Origin: Bdellovibrio bacteriovorus
Lineage (GTDB): Bacteria; Bdellovibrionota; Bdellovibrionia; Bdellovibrionales; Bdellovibrionaceae
Direction: 5' to 3'
Assembly: GCF_001592755.1 (NCBI RefSeq)
Contig: NZ_LUKF01000019.1
Span: 1-64,000 of the forward strand
DNA length: 64,000 bases
The position numbers were made by a program, and so were the translations under genes. The notes beneath the pieces are model-generated. The model had not been told where the DNA came from, did no database searches, and saw nothing but the letters and a program-made list of their open reading frames with translations. Positions within the stretch are counted from its first letter, which is position 1, and the number at the start of each line of letters is the position of its first letter. This document shows positions 6,845-15,722 of this stretch, piece after piece.

Positions 6845-9061
6845 ATGAAACTGAAGTACGTAAAGCGAAGTGCGATGGCCTTTGCGATTTCCGCAAGTTT
6901 CATTATCCCCCATGCACCGCAAACAGTGCTGGCGGCTAGTGCAAACACATCCTCATCCTCAGGATTTCCTTTGGATTTATTTCCTGAAGATGATGCGGGT
7001 GATACAGGCCTCTTCCCGACAACTCCTTCAGTTCCTAAAGGGAATCAGAACTCCAATAATAACAACAATAATGGCAACAGTAATGGTGGTTCTGGGTCCT
7101 CAACTCGTCCTCCAAGTTCGTCCTCTTCAAACACTCGTCCCACTTCAACGGGCACGAAAATGGGTGCGGCAAGAGTGGCAGAAGCTTATAGCTGTCCTCT
7201 TTTTGACAACCGCCCTCACGCTGAATTGATCGCGGCGATTGATTCTCTTAATAAAGAAGTGAAAGCTTCCCCTGAATGTACGGGTTCTCCTTCAGCTCAA
7301 GCGATTGAAAAGAATGGCGATCAAATTAAGAACAGCATCGCTTCTTTGCAACAAATCATGGCGGCTCAAGATGCAGCGATGGTAAACACTGCGCAAATCG
7401 ATCAATCCATGACGGCGGCGTTAGCAGCGGTGGGTAGCCTTGGCGATATTATCAATAACAACAACTTCCTGAACTCAAAGTGCGGTCGTCAAACAATGTC
7501 GACAGGTAAAGTTTTGTTGGCGATGAACGATGTGATCAACGGTCTTGCGCCTTATGCTCTCTTTGCGGTTTCTATGAATGCGGCTTTGGCTCCGGCACTT
7601 CCGTTTGTTATCGGTGGTGTGGTTGCAACTAGCGGTATTTCTGCCATCGCGAAAATGATTGACGCAAATACTTTGGACATGACTAACCCTGATCACCGTA
7701 AAGCGGTTCTTCAAAATACATGTCAGTACACGAAAGTGGCTAAAAAAGTTCGCTTCATGCAACTGGCTCAAAGTGGAAAGATCAGCAAAATCACTCAAGA
7801 GCTTGAAAAAGAAGTGGATCTTTACAAAAAGAAATTCACAACGCCAACTCGTGAGCTTTCTCAACTTTTGACTTACAGAGAAGCCGTTATGAAGAACACG
7901 TCAGCTATCGAAGCTCAGATCGCTAACGATCGCGCTGATATCATGACTGTGGATAACCAAATCACTCAAAATCCAGACAACTTGATGGTTTGTACTTTGG
8001 GTAATGAGCTTGTGAACTGGGCTCGCGACGGTAAGACCTTCCCGGCTTCTGCTTTCTTGAATTTGGAAGCAGCCACAGCTCAAGGCGATCGCGGTCAAAA
8101 ACTTCAAGCATCAACTATGAGAAACTTGCACAACTCTTCTATGAAGAGAATCGCAGACTCCGCTTCTAAAGTTTATGACGATGAAGGCGCTTTGAAAGCC
8201 TGTGCTAGTGCCAGCCGTTCTTGGATGAATGGTGTTCGCCAAGCTGTGAGCTTGACGACTTCGATCATTGCAAACTCTAAGGTTTCTTTAGAGTCTGAAC
8301 TTTCTAGAAATTCAGAGTACACTCAATGGAAAGCTCAATACACTCGTATTGAAGTAGAAAAAGTGACTATCAAACGTGTTGAAAAAGCGATGCAAGAGCT
8401 TTCAAAAGACACTTCAATCATCGACCGTTCTGAGCTTGCTCAACGTATGGTGAATTTGAAATCAGGTCTTTTCGGTTCACGCAGTGCTTGGGGCTTCGGA
8501 GCTCCTCCAGTACAAGCTTGGATTGATCATACGAAGTCTATGCATGACCAAGCGATCTCTGCTTTCGTAACTAGCATGAGTGCGGTTCGTAACGGTTCTT
8601 ACAGCTTGACGAAGTCAGGTCGTAATCAGGATATCAAGTCGACTCCAGCGGGTGGTATGTACCGTGATCCGAAAATCCAAGTTGAGTCTGCTAAAATTGC
8701 TAAAGAGCTTAGCAACTTGAATTTGACAGAGCTTCCACTGGGTTCTCGTGAACAAGAACTTATGTGTCAATACTTAGAATCTGCATGGTTGGATTGGTCA
8801 GCGGCTATCGATCACTTAGGCGCAGTACAATTCTTCTGTGATATGATCGATCCAGTATTAGACGTTAAAATGGATTCAGCCGTATTGACTTCTTGCCGTG
8901 GAAACCAACAGTTGAACGGAACAACATTCCGTAAATCGACGGTTCTTATGGCTCAAGATGTTCTTGTAAGAAAAGGCTATAAAGCGGACGCGGCTTTGAT
9001 CAAGCAAAAGCTTGATGCTCTTCAATGTCCAATGCCAGCTGTTTCAGTTATGAATCAGTAG
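6845..9061 (+). CDS. Large secreted hypothetical protein (738 aa)
   Basis: The start is set at the ATG at 6845 because it follows GGAG and begins a clear signal peptide (MKLKYVKRSAMAFAISASF..., cleavage near VLAA at about 31-34). A longer open frame from 6686 would bury the signal peptide. After an acidic stretch comes a low-complexity linker rich in Asn, Gly, Ser and Pro (about residues 60-105), then a long mainly helical domain with coiled-coil-like segments (ITQELEKEVDLYKKKF; QNRADI-type heptads) and a few Cys residues suited to periplasmic disulfides. A short hydrophobic stretch (ALFAVSMNAALAPALPFVIGG) could insert in or touch a membrane. No known family recognised; likely cell-envelope or secreted. 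Confidence 0.75.
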   Translation: MKLKYVKRSAMAFAISASFIIPHAPQTVLAASANTSSSSGFPLDLFPEDDAGDTGLFPTTPSVPKGNQNSNNNNNNGNSNGGSGSSTRPPSSSSSNTRPTSTGTKMGAARVAEAYSCPLFDNRPHAELIAAIDSLNKEVKASPECTGSPSAQAIEKNGDQIKNSIASLQQIMAAQDAAMVNTAQIDQSMTAALAAVGSLGDIINNNNFLNSKCGRQTMSTGKVLLAMNDVINGLAPYALFAVSMNAALAPALPFVIGGVVATSGISAIAKMIDANTLDMTNPDHRKAVLQNTCQYTKVAKKVRFMQLAQSGKISKITQELEKEVDLYKKKFTTPTRELSQLLTYREAVMKNTSAIEAQIANDRADIMTVDNQITQNPDNLMVCTLGNELVNWARDGKTFPASAFLNLEAATAQGDRGQKLQASTMRNLHNSSMKRIADSASKVYDDEGALKACASASRSWMNGVRQAVSLTTSIIANSKVSLESELSRNSEYTQWKAQYTRIEVEKVTIKRVEKAMQELSKDTSIIDRSELAQRMVNLKSGLFGSRSAWGFGAPPVQAWIDHTKSMHDQAISAFVTSMSAVRNGSYSLTKSGRNQDIKSTPAGGMYRDPKIQVESAKIAKELSNLNLTELPLGSREQELMCQYLESAWLDWSAAIDHLGAVQFFCDMIDPVLDVKMDSAVLTSCRGNQQLNGTTFRKSTVLMAQDVLVRKGYKADAALIKQKLDALQCPMPAVSVMNQ

Positions 9062-9090
9062 TTGTTAAACGGAAATTTCGCTTCAAGGAA

Positions 9091-9120
9091 AGGCCTCGCA
9101 GTTGCGGGGCCTTTTTTATT
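9091..9120 (+). terminator. Intrinsic terminator of the 738-aa protein gene
   Basis: Stem AGGCCTCGC / GCGGGGCCT with an AGTT loop followed by TTTTTTATTT. It lies between convergent genes and may also stop transcription from the minus strand, where the tail is weaker. Confidence 0.85.
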
Positions 9121-9725
9121 TAAGGCATCACAGTGACCAGCGCTGAGTTCGCTGCCGCCACAGTCATAATATCCGCACGGCTCAATGCGGACTGTGAAGA
9201 ACGAATCACCACTTGAATTCCCGCTGCCACATAGTCACGTAAGTCGGCGGCCGTCGTCGCTGAATTCACATTAAGCACGAAAGGTTTTGCCGCCGCTAAA
9301 GCTAAAAGATCCGTTTTAGAGATACCCGATGACGCCGTCATCACGACAATCTGAGCGCCCGCCTGTGCAATGGAAATAATGTTAGGAACCGTGAGCCGCG
9401 CCCCGTCCACATACAAAACAAAACTTCCTGCGCGAGCGAGGTCCACAAAATCCGATGCACTGTAAGTCGTTTTTGCGACTGAGATACCAACGTTGATATT
9501 CGGACTTTGCAAAAGCTGAATCGTATCAGCTTTGCCAACCAAGCCCACCGCATTCTGACAATAGGTCACTGTAGAGACTCGCGCAATTTCACGAAGATCG
9601 GCGACAGACATATTCGTCGCGCTGTTTTCGCGCAAGCATTCCGAAAATTGCGGTGGCAAAGCCGCCCACGAAGACAAAGCCAGAAAAGAAATCAAAAATG
9701 AGAAGATTAAAGCTTTCATTTTCAC
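9120..9725 (-). CDS. Secreted protein of ~24-residue beta-alpha repeats
   Basis: 201 residues with a signal peptide (cleavage near SSWA at about 18-21). The mature chain is made of about five or six imperfect repeats of roughly 24 residues with the pattern (S/T)-x-x-D-(L/I/F)-x-x-(I/L/V)-A-x-A-x-x-(F/V)-V-(L/V)-x-V, for example SASDFVDLARAGSFVLYVDG, SKTDLLALAAAKPFVLNVNS and SRADIMTVAAANSALVTV. Each unit reads as a short helix followed by a beta strand, which would build a solenoid or barrel-like fold. The first portion has two Cys that may pair. No enzyme motif is visible. Binding or surface role is inference. Confidence 0.75.
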   Translation of the reverse strand: MKMKALIFSFLISFLALSSWAALPPQFSECLRENSATNMSVADLREIARVSTVTYCQNAVGLVGKADTIQLLQSPNINVGISVAKTTYSASDFVDLARAGSFVLYVDGARLTVPNIISIAQAGAQIVVMTASSGISKTDLLALAAAKPFVLNVNSATTAADLRDYVAAGIQVVIRSSQSALSRADIMTVAAANSALVTVMP

Positions 9726-9779
9726 CTCGCCTTTATATTTTCGCTGAATTTAAAATACCCGTCTAGGTCTTTATATGTG

Positions 9780-10784
9780 CTACTCGTCAAGGATGTAGTT
9801 GATAGGATCTACGGCGGTTCCATTGATGCGCACTTCATAGTGAAGATGCGGTCCCGTCGAACGGCCTGTATTACCTACAGCACCCACGACGTCCCACTTA
9901 CTGACACGCTGACCGACTTGAACGTAAATCTGCGACAAGTGACCAAAGCGAGTTGTCACGCCGTAACCATAGTCAATCGTGATAAGCTTCCCGTAAGATT
10001 CATCATAACTTGCAAACACCACAACCCCGTCAGCCGGAGCATACACCGGTGATCCCGGAGCCGCCGCGATATCAAGACCCGCATGCAGAGCCGTTTTCCC
10101 GGTGAACGGAGAAACACGATAGCCGAAGCGCGATGTGATCCAGCCTTTAGCAGGCTTCATGTTCGGTGTGGAGTTCAACAAGCTTTGTCTTTCCGACAGG
10201 CTTTCCCACAAATCGATCACACTTTGTTCTTTCAACTGAGTTTCTTTGACGGCTTTATCAATGCGCACAACCAAAGACGCGTAATCTTTATCCGCATTTT
10301 CGTTTGCCAGTTCACCGATTTGATCATTCAACGGTTTTTTGTTCGCAAAAACCTGATCCTGCTCAACCAGCTCTTCCGGCTCTTGACGCTGTTCCATTGG
10401 CTCATACTCTTCAACTTGTTGCCCCGCTGAAGGTTTCGGACCCATGGTCAGTTTTGTGATACGGTCTTCCGCATCGACGTTGGTGATCAAGCTTAGTTTT
10501 GTTGTGAAAGTTTTTACGCGTTCTAAAGAATTTTCCAAAGCGCTGACTTTACTTTCAACTACTTGGAACTGCTTAATGAGCTGTGCATTTTCGGCTTTAA
10601 GACGCTTGTTTTCCATCGCCTGCAAAAGCAAACCGAAGTAATCCACAAGTCCTGCCGCGAAAATGATAATGATGATGCCGGAAATAAAAGATAAGGCCTT
10701 CAGCCATGCAGCTGAGAGCACGATCTTACGGGTTTTCCCCGTTTGATTGCTCACTATAAACAGCGTGACTTTCTTCTTATCCAA
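9780..10784 (-). CDS. M23/LytM-family peptidoglycan endopeptidase, membrane-anchored
   Basis: 334-residue inner-membrane protein facing the periplasm. A short cytoplasmic N-terminus is followed by a transmembrane segment (about 26-50), a coiled coil (about 53-98), an acidic Gln/Glu linker and a C-terminal M23 domain. Zinc and catalytic residues are complete: His234-x3-Asp238 (HAGLD), His282 (GHLS) and His313-Leu-His315 (GPHLHYE). It should cut peptide crosslinks in peptidoglycan or activate amidases, as EnvC/NlpD-like proteins do. The start is TTG, set by GAGGTCAGG immediately upstream; there is no nearby ATG. It follows the PP2C gene with a 13-base gap, so the two are probably cotranscribed. 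Confidence 0.93.
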   Translation of the reverse strand: MDKKKVTLFIVSNQTGKTRKIVLSAAWLKALSFISGIIIIIFAAGLVDYFGLLLQAMENKRLKAENAQLIKQFQVVESKVSALENSLERVKTFTTKLSLITNVDAEDRITKLTMGPKPSAGQQVEEYEPMEQRQEPEELVEQDQVFANKKPLNDQIGELANENADKDYASLVVRIDKAVKETQLKEQSVIDLWESLSERQSLLNSTPNMKPAKGWITSRFGYRVSPFTGKTALHAGLDIAAAPGSPVYAPADGVVVFASYDESYGKLITIDYGYGVTTRFGHLSQIYVQVGQRVSKWDVVGAVGNTGRSTGPHLHYEVRINGTAVDPINYILDE

Positions 10785-10797
10785 CCTGACCTCAACT

Positions 10798-11523
10798 CTA
10801 TTCGTGGAAATGCAACAGCATCACTGTCACGTTATCATCGCCACCATTTGCAAGTGCTTGTTCTACACAAGCTTTGACTGCTTTGTCAGGTGTATTTTGA
10901 TTCAAAATTTCAGATATTCTGCCGTCTTCAACAAGACCCGAAAGACCATCCGAACACATTAAGAAAATTTCTCCAGGGAAAATCTCTCTCTCGATGATGT
11001 CGGGGTAAGCATCGCGCTCGTAGCCTACGCTGCGAGTAATGACATTTCGTCCCACAAATTGGCGCACTTGCTCTTCACTCATCACGCCAGCGCGCAATTG
11101 TTCATTCAAAAGTGAATGATCTTCCGTGATTTGCCACAAATAAGGACGTTTAAAAAGATAACAGCGCGAATCACCGACGTTACCAACATAAAGATGCTTA
11201 CCGCGAATATAAGCCATCACCATTGTCGTTCCCATGCCTGCAAGCTCGGGACGTTCGTTGGCGGCTTTATCGAAAATTCTTTTGGAAGCTTCTTCGTAGC
11301 AATTCAAAATCAATTCACGCGGAGATTTTTTATGCGCATCCGGTTGAAGCATGATTTCTTCCACCGTCTCCACAGCCATACTGGAAGCCACTTCTCCGCC
11401 GGAATGTCCGCCCATACCATCTGCCACGATAAAGAGACCAAGCTCCCTATTGATGAGACAGGAGTCTTGATTCGAATCACGACGAAGCCCTTTATCTGTC
11501 AGATACCACGAGTCAAATTTCAT
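10798..11523 (-). CDS. PP2C-type Ser/Thr protein phosphatase
   Basis: Metal-dependent phosphatase of the bacterial Stp/PrpC type, 241 residues from the ATG at 11523 (a TTG 13 codons upstream is possible, but the family normally begins at this point). All PP2C motifs are present: RRDSNQDS, VADGMGGHSGGE, GMGTTMV, GNVGDSRCYLF, ITEDHSL, CSDGLSG and GGDDNVTV. It reverses Ser/Thr kinase signalling in the cytoplasm. Its partner kinase is not in the window. Its position just upstream of the M23 peptidase gene suggests a link with cell-wall remodelling, which is inference from context. Confidence 0.93.
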   Translation of the reverse strand: MKFDSWYLTDKGLRRDSNQDSCLINRELGLFIVADGMGGHSGGEVASSMAVETVEEIMLQPDAHKKSPRELILNCYEEASKRIFDKAANERPELAGMGTTMVMAYIRGKHLYVGNVGDSRCYLFKRPYLWQITEDHSLLNEQLRAGVMSEEQVRQFVGRNVITRSVGYERDAYPDIIEREIFPGEIFLMCSDGLSGLVEDGRISEILNQNTPDKAVKACVEQALANGGDDNVTVMLLHFHE

Positions 11524-11657
11524 AGATGTTTCATTTTCACCCAACAGTGACAAAGGAGTCAAAGTCTGGCCCTGGACCAGAGTCGCATTTCACGGGTCCG
11601 GTTCACCATCTTCTCAGGTTCGGGTGTCATACTACCGATAGAAAGGGGTGAGGTCGT

Positions 11658-12605
11658 ATGATGAAATCACCGTCTTTCAGAATGTATGTTTTGCTATCAC
11701 TGGTATTCCACGTTTTGGTTCTTGGGACCTTCCTTGTTGTGGAAAGCCTGACGCCTGAAACGAAGAAAACAGAGACCGTAGACATTAACTTTCTGAGCCC
11801 GGAAGATCTTCAAAAAATGCAGCAAGTAGAAGCCGCTTTGAAAAAGCAGGCCCTGTCACGCAATCAGATTGTCGAGCAATCTGAGACCTCCGCGAACGAA
11901 GAAGTCCCCGAAAATGCCCGTTTCCTGAGCGCTAAAAACCAAAAAGTAGAAAAGCAAACTCAAGCCGCGAACCGTGGTGAGTTCCAAAATTTGAAGAAGG
12001 CGGCTCCGCAAAAAACTGGACCTAAAGGCGACGGCAAACAAAAGAATTTAGCGAAATCAGAAGAATCAAAAAAGCAGATCGCGAAAGATTTATTTAAAAC
12101 TTTTGATGCGAATGAAGCCTTGGAAAGACAAAAACTCGCGGATAAAGAATCAGGTCTGGGCGAAGGTCGTGGCACTGGCGAACAGAACACGGGAACAGGC
12201 GCTGAAACAAGTCAGACGAACGATTATCTGAAAGACGTCAACGTCGGTTTAGAAACTGTTTTGAATACACGTGAGTTTAAATATTACTCGTACTACAACC
12301 GCATTCGTAAGCAGCTTGCCCAACATTGGGAAGGCCGTGTTCGCGACAAACTTTCAAAAATGTTTAAAGAGGGCCGCGCTCCCGCAGCCACAAATCAAGA
12401 TCGCATCACCAAGCTGATGATCGTATTGAATGACAAAGGCACCTTGGTGCGTGTTCAAGTTCTTAGTGATTCCGGCGTTCGCGATCTGGATGACGCCGCG
12501 ATTGAAGCGTTTCGTGCGGCGGCTCCCTTTCCAAATCCGCCAAAGGGTATTGTTGAAGGTGATGGCACCGTTAAAATCCGTTGGGATTTCGTTCTAGAGA
12601 CATAA
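11658..12605 (+). CDS. TonB-family energy-transducer-like protein
   Basis: 315 residues: N-terminal transmembrane anchor (about 9-29), a long Lys/Glu/Gln-rich disordered segment (about 35-195) with a Gly-rich patch (GEGRGTGEQNTGTG), and a C-terminal TonB-like domain (about 205-315) with the typical ITKLMIVLNDKGTLVRVQVLSDSGVRDLDDAAIEAFRAA pattern (positions about 243-282) and a final strand VKIRWDFVLET. TonB proteins link the inner-membrane proton-motive force to outer-membrane transporters. No ExbB/ExbD or TonB-dependent receptor lies beside it, so the partner is unknown. A clear intrinsic terminator follows. Confidence 0.85.
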   Translation: MMKSPSFRMYVLLSLVFHVLVLGTFLVVESLTPETKKTETVDINFLSPEDLQKMQQVEAALKKQALSRNQIVEQSETSANEEVPENARFLSAKNQKVEKQTQAANRGEFQNLKKAAPQKTGPKGDGKQKNLAKSEESKKQIAKDLFKTFDANEALERQKLADKESGLGEGRGTGEQNTGTGAETSQTNDYLKDVNVGLETVLNTREFKYYSYYNRIRKQLAQHWEGRVRDKLSKMFKEGRAPAATNQDRITKLMIVLNDKGTLVRVQVLSDSGVRDLDDAAIEAFRAAAPFPNPPKGIVEGDGTVKIRWDFVLET

Positions 12606-12641
12606 AGTTAAAACGAAACGTCTCATATTGAGGCAACAGCA

Positions 12642-12676
12642 CCCGCAGTTACACGTAAACTGCGGGATTTTTTTTT
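12642..12676 (+). terminator. Intrinsic terminator after the TonB-like gene
   Basis: Stem CCCGCAGTT / AACTGCGGG with a short ACACGTA loop, followed by a run of nine or more T residues. Confidence 0.92.
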
Positions 12677-12723
12677 AATAAATCCTCATTAAATTGCAAG
12701 CTTCCATTCTCCGATAAGGAGAT

Positions 12724-15495
12724 ATGAACTTTTCTGTACGTTTTTTCCTTCTTGTTTTGATACTCATATCCCAAATCGGATGTACTATTGAGGCGAGGTT
12801 TGAGGAGTTAGCAAAGACCATCCTCACTCCTTCTGTCGTCCGCAAGCTGCCAGACAATACAAGTGTCGCACTCAAAACGCTGGCTTTGCCTTTTGAAGCG
12901 GAACCGCGCCCCAGTTTAGTCATCAAGGCTCCGCCGGCGGGAAACGCCATCGTCGTATATTCCGATGAGTCCTGCGCCACGCCGGTTGCCAGTTCCCTGT
13001 CAAACACCGTCGCAAGTGGTACTGATTGGGTTGAAATAGAAATGCCTGTTCAATCCGTCAACGTGCCACACGAGTACTTCATTCCTCACAACAGCGGTTG
13101 CGAAAAAGTGGCAGAACATACCTATAAAAAAGTTGTCGATATCCACGTCGGAAATGGCGCTCAAGGACTGATATTTTCAGATCGCAGTATGATCATGTAT
13201 GGTCAAACTGGCTGGGGAGCGCAGGCCAATCACCTGACAACTCCTCTGACGGGCGTGACCACCACAGCGCGCACCAATCAAAGCACTGCATCCGTTCAAA
13301 GTGACGGGACTGTTTACATCTGGGGCAAAGACGACGGCGGAGATTATTTTAGTGAAACAGCGATGCCTTTTAAAGTCTCAGACGTGCATGGCAGCAGCGG
13401 CATGTATTTCTTTTTGACCGAAGATAAACGCATTTTTCAGGTCGAGTATATCGACGATATCGCTACGCCGAACGAACCTTTAGATACCAGTCTGACCTAT
13501 GAAAAGATGTTCGCGTCGGAAGGCGAAGTGTGTGGACTTACCGCGGCAGGCTCGGTCAGTTGTAGTATCGGCGAACCTTCTTCAGGGAATAGCAATATTG
13601 AAAAAGTCATCTTCAACAAATCCACTTGGGCGATTGCCGCGGCCGCCGTCAAATCAGATGGAAGTGTCGAAGCATGGGGGGACCCTAGTTATGGCGGAGA
13701 CGCGTCGGCTGTTTCACCCGCGCCCGCCGGTGTAACAGAAATCTATGCGACGGAAGGCGCTTTTGCCGCATGGGATTCAGTAAATCAAAAAGTCTATACT
13801 TGGGGACATTCCGCTTATGGAGGAGATCCGGGAGTGCAGGCCGCAAATATCACAAGTGGCGTGCGAAAAGTGGCCGCCTCAGAAGGAGCCTTTGCCGCAT
13901 TAAAAACAGATGGCTCTTTGGTTCTTTGGGGAGCCGCTTCAGACGGAAAAGACCCAGGTGCCCTTAGCTCTGAGCTTTACGATCTCGTCGATGTCAAAGC
14001 CCTCACGACATATATCATTGCACTCAGAGATGATGGCGATGCCTTTGTCTGGGGAGACAACGACACTCCACAAACCTTCCATGACGTTATCGATATTCAT
14101 CTTGCTCAAGAATCTGCGGTATTCAGACACTCTGACGGATCTTTGTCGCATTTTTCTAACGGCTATGTCACGCCGGTCAGAAATATTTTAGGCACACCTT
14201 GGACGAGTGTCCTTTCTAATTCGAATTATCATACTTTCTTTGCCTTGACTGCGCAGGGCGAGTTTTCAACAGCGGGAAATTCAGAATGGGGCGATGACTA
14301 TTCCGAAGACATCTGGATTGGCCGTGAAGATGCCAAAATCATTCACCCCAATTGGCAAACTAAAGTCACTCTTCTTAAAGATGGAACCGTCCAATGCTCA
14401 GGGGATGCGGTCGCGGGCGGAGATTGCAGTGCCATTCAATCCCAACTCACTTCAGTGACTGACATTGCCTTTTTAGGTGACGGCGTTAACGCGGTGGCCG
14501 TCGCATTGAAGTCTGACGGCACAGCTCTTTTATGGGGCGATCCCGGCTTAGACACTTCTTCTTTTCAAGCCCAACTTGTAAATATAAAGAAAATTGAAAC
14601 CACTCCGAGCTTCTTTGTAATTATTAAAAATGATAATTCGGTCCTTCTCGTCGGTGGTACGGATCACACGGTGGCTCCGATTTCTAACTACGACTCTAAC
14701 TCTCAAGCGATTGCGTTTCTTTTAGCAGACAAAACAGTTCAGACCTACGGAAGCGCCTCGCATGGAGGAGATTCCAGCTTGGTGACGGCGCAGTTGGTGA
14801 ACGTAAAAAAAGTTGTCGCTTCGTCCAGCGCCTTTGCGGCCTTGAAGGAAGATGGCACTGTCGTATGTTGGGGTGATTCCACAAACGATGGTGGCGATTG
14901 CTCTTCTTTGGGTCTTAGTAACATCCGCGATATTTTTGCAACAAAAGGTCAGTGGGCCGGTGCTTTCGCCGCGCTATCGGATTCAGGTCAAGTCACCTCG
15001 TGGGGCCATTCAGCCTTTGGTGGCGATCAAGGTACGGCGGCGACAAATCTCACCTCGGGCGTCACGCAAATCTATCCTAACGGGTCTGCATTTCTGGCAG
15101 TCAAAGGATCAACCGTTGTTGTTTGGGGCGATGTCAACGCCGGTGCATATTGGCAAGATAGCGAAGGCTGGATTACGTCCATCAAAGAAGTTCATACAAT
15201 CAATCGCGGTTTCTTTATTGTCACCAACGACGGGGACGGAATTGTTTTCGGTTCAAATCGGATTCAGCCTCGCAGAATTCCGAAAGTGAAAAACGTATTT
15301 TCTACGACATCGATCTTTTATGTATTGACCACGGACACCGTGGCGGGACAGGCACAAGACCGTCTAACCAGTTACGGTGAATTCGCCCGTCTTTTGCCGC
15401 AGCAAATTCAGTATATGCTTCCCGGAAGCACGTTGAAGGTGATCGACGACAGACTGGCTCTGCTTTATGCCGATGGGAGTGGTCGCAAATTTTAG
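12724..15495 (+). CDS. RCC1-like repeat lipoprotein (923 aa)
   Basis: Large lipoprotein: signal peptide and lipobox ending at Cys20 (ISQIGC). AAGGAGAT precedes the ATG. Most of the chain consists of RCC1/alpha-tubulin-suppressor-like blades, each carrying AFAAL(K)xDGxVxxWG followed by xxxGGD, for example AFAALKEDGTVVCWGDSTNDGGD, AFAALKTDGSLVLWGAASDGK and VALKSDGTALLWGD. More than ten such blades can be recognised, some degenerate, which would build one or two beta-propellers outside the membrane. Such propellers generally mediate protein or ligand binding. No catalytic motif is visible. Role in prey contact or envelope structure is speculation. Confidence 0.85.
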   Translation: MNFSVRFFLLVLILISQIGCTIEARFEELAKTILTPSVVRKLPDNTSVALKTLALPFEAEPRPSLVIKAPPAGNAIVVYSDESCATPVASSLSNTVASGTDWVEIEMPVQSVNVPHEYFIPHNSGCEKVAEHTYKKVVDIHVGNGAQGLIFSDRSMIMYGQTGWGAQANHLTTPLTGVTTTARTNQSTASVQSDGTVYIWGKDDGGDYFSETAMPFKVSDVHGSSGMYFFLTEDKRIFQVEYIDDIATPNEPLDTSLTYEKMFASEGEVCGLTAAGSVSCSIGEPSSGNSNIEKVIFNKSTWAIAAAAVKSDGSVEAWGDPSYGGDASAVSPAPAGVTEIYATEGAFAAWDSVNQKVYTWGHSAYGGDPGVQAANITSGVRKVAASEGAFAALKTDGSLVLWGAASDGKDPGALSSELYDLVDVKALTTYIIALRDDGDAFVWGDNDTPQTFHDVIDIHLAQESAVFRHSDGSLSHFSNGYVTPVRNILGTPWTSVLSNSNYHTFFALTAQGEFSTAGNSEWGDDYSEDIWIGREDAKIIHPNWQTKVTLLKDGTVQCSGDAVAGGDCSAIQSQLTSVTDIAFLGDGVNAVAVALKSDGTALLWGDPGLDTSSFQAQLVNIKKIETTPSFFVIIKNDNSVLLVGGTDHTVAPISNYDSNSQAIAFLLADKTVQTYGSASHGGDSSLVTAQLVNVKKVVASSSAFAALKEDGTVVCWGDSTNDGGDCSSLGLSNIRDIFATKGQWAGAFAALSDSGQVTSWGHSAFGGDQGTAATNLTSGVTQIYPNGSAFLAVKGSTVVVWGDVNAGAYWQDSEGWITSIKEVHTINRGFFIVTNDGDGIVFGSNRIQPRRIPKVKNVFSTTSIFYVLTTDTVAGQAQDRLTSYGEFARLLPQQIQYMLPGSTLKVIDDRLALLYADGSGRKF

Positions 15496-15722
15496 CCGAT
15501 CTTTAGCTCAGGGGCTTCGGGGCTGTTTCTGGCCGCACCTTGTAATGGGCCCCTAATTTCATTCAAACATCAGAGAGATGCCTTTCGTCACCATTCGGAG
15601 GGCGCCCTACGTCTAAATTAGAGCCAGAACTCTTGCTGCGGGGCTTAAATGCATGGACTCCTCCTCTGTACAGTGCTAGGTTGCCAGACGCTAGAAAAGT
15701 ACAAAATCTGAAGGAGATCCAC

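Noticed and set aside
7050-7100. Asn-rich tract as a nucleotide repeat or CRISPR-like array
   Set aside because: It is a codon-level low-complexity linker inside a secreted protein.
13200-15300. Repeated DNA in the RCC1-like gene
   Set aside because: The repetition is explained by the coded beta-propeller blades.
15661-15690. TACAGTGCTAGG resembling a strong -10 region before the E1-type gene
   Set aside because: No -35 at the proper distance.
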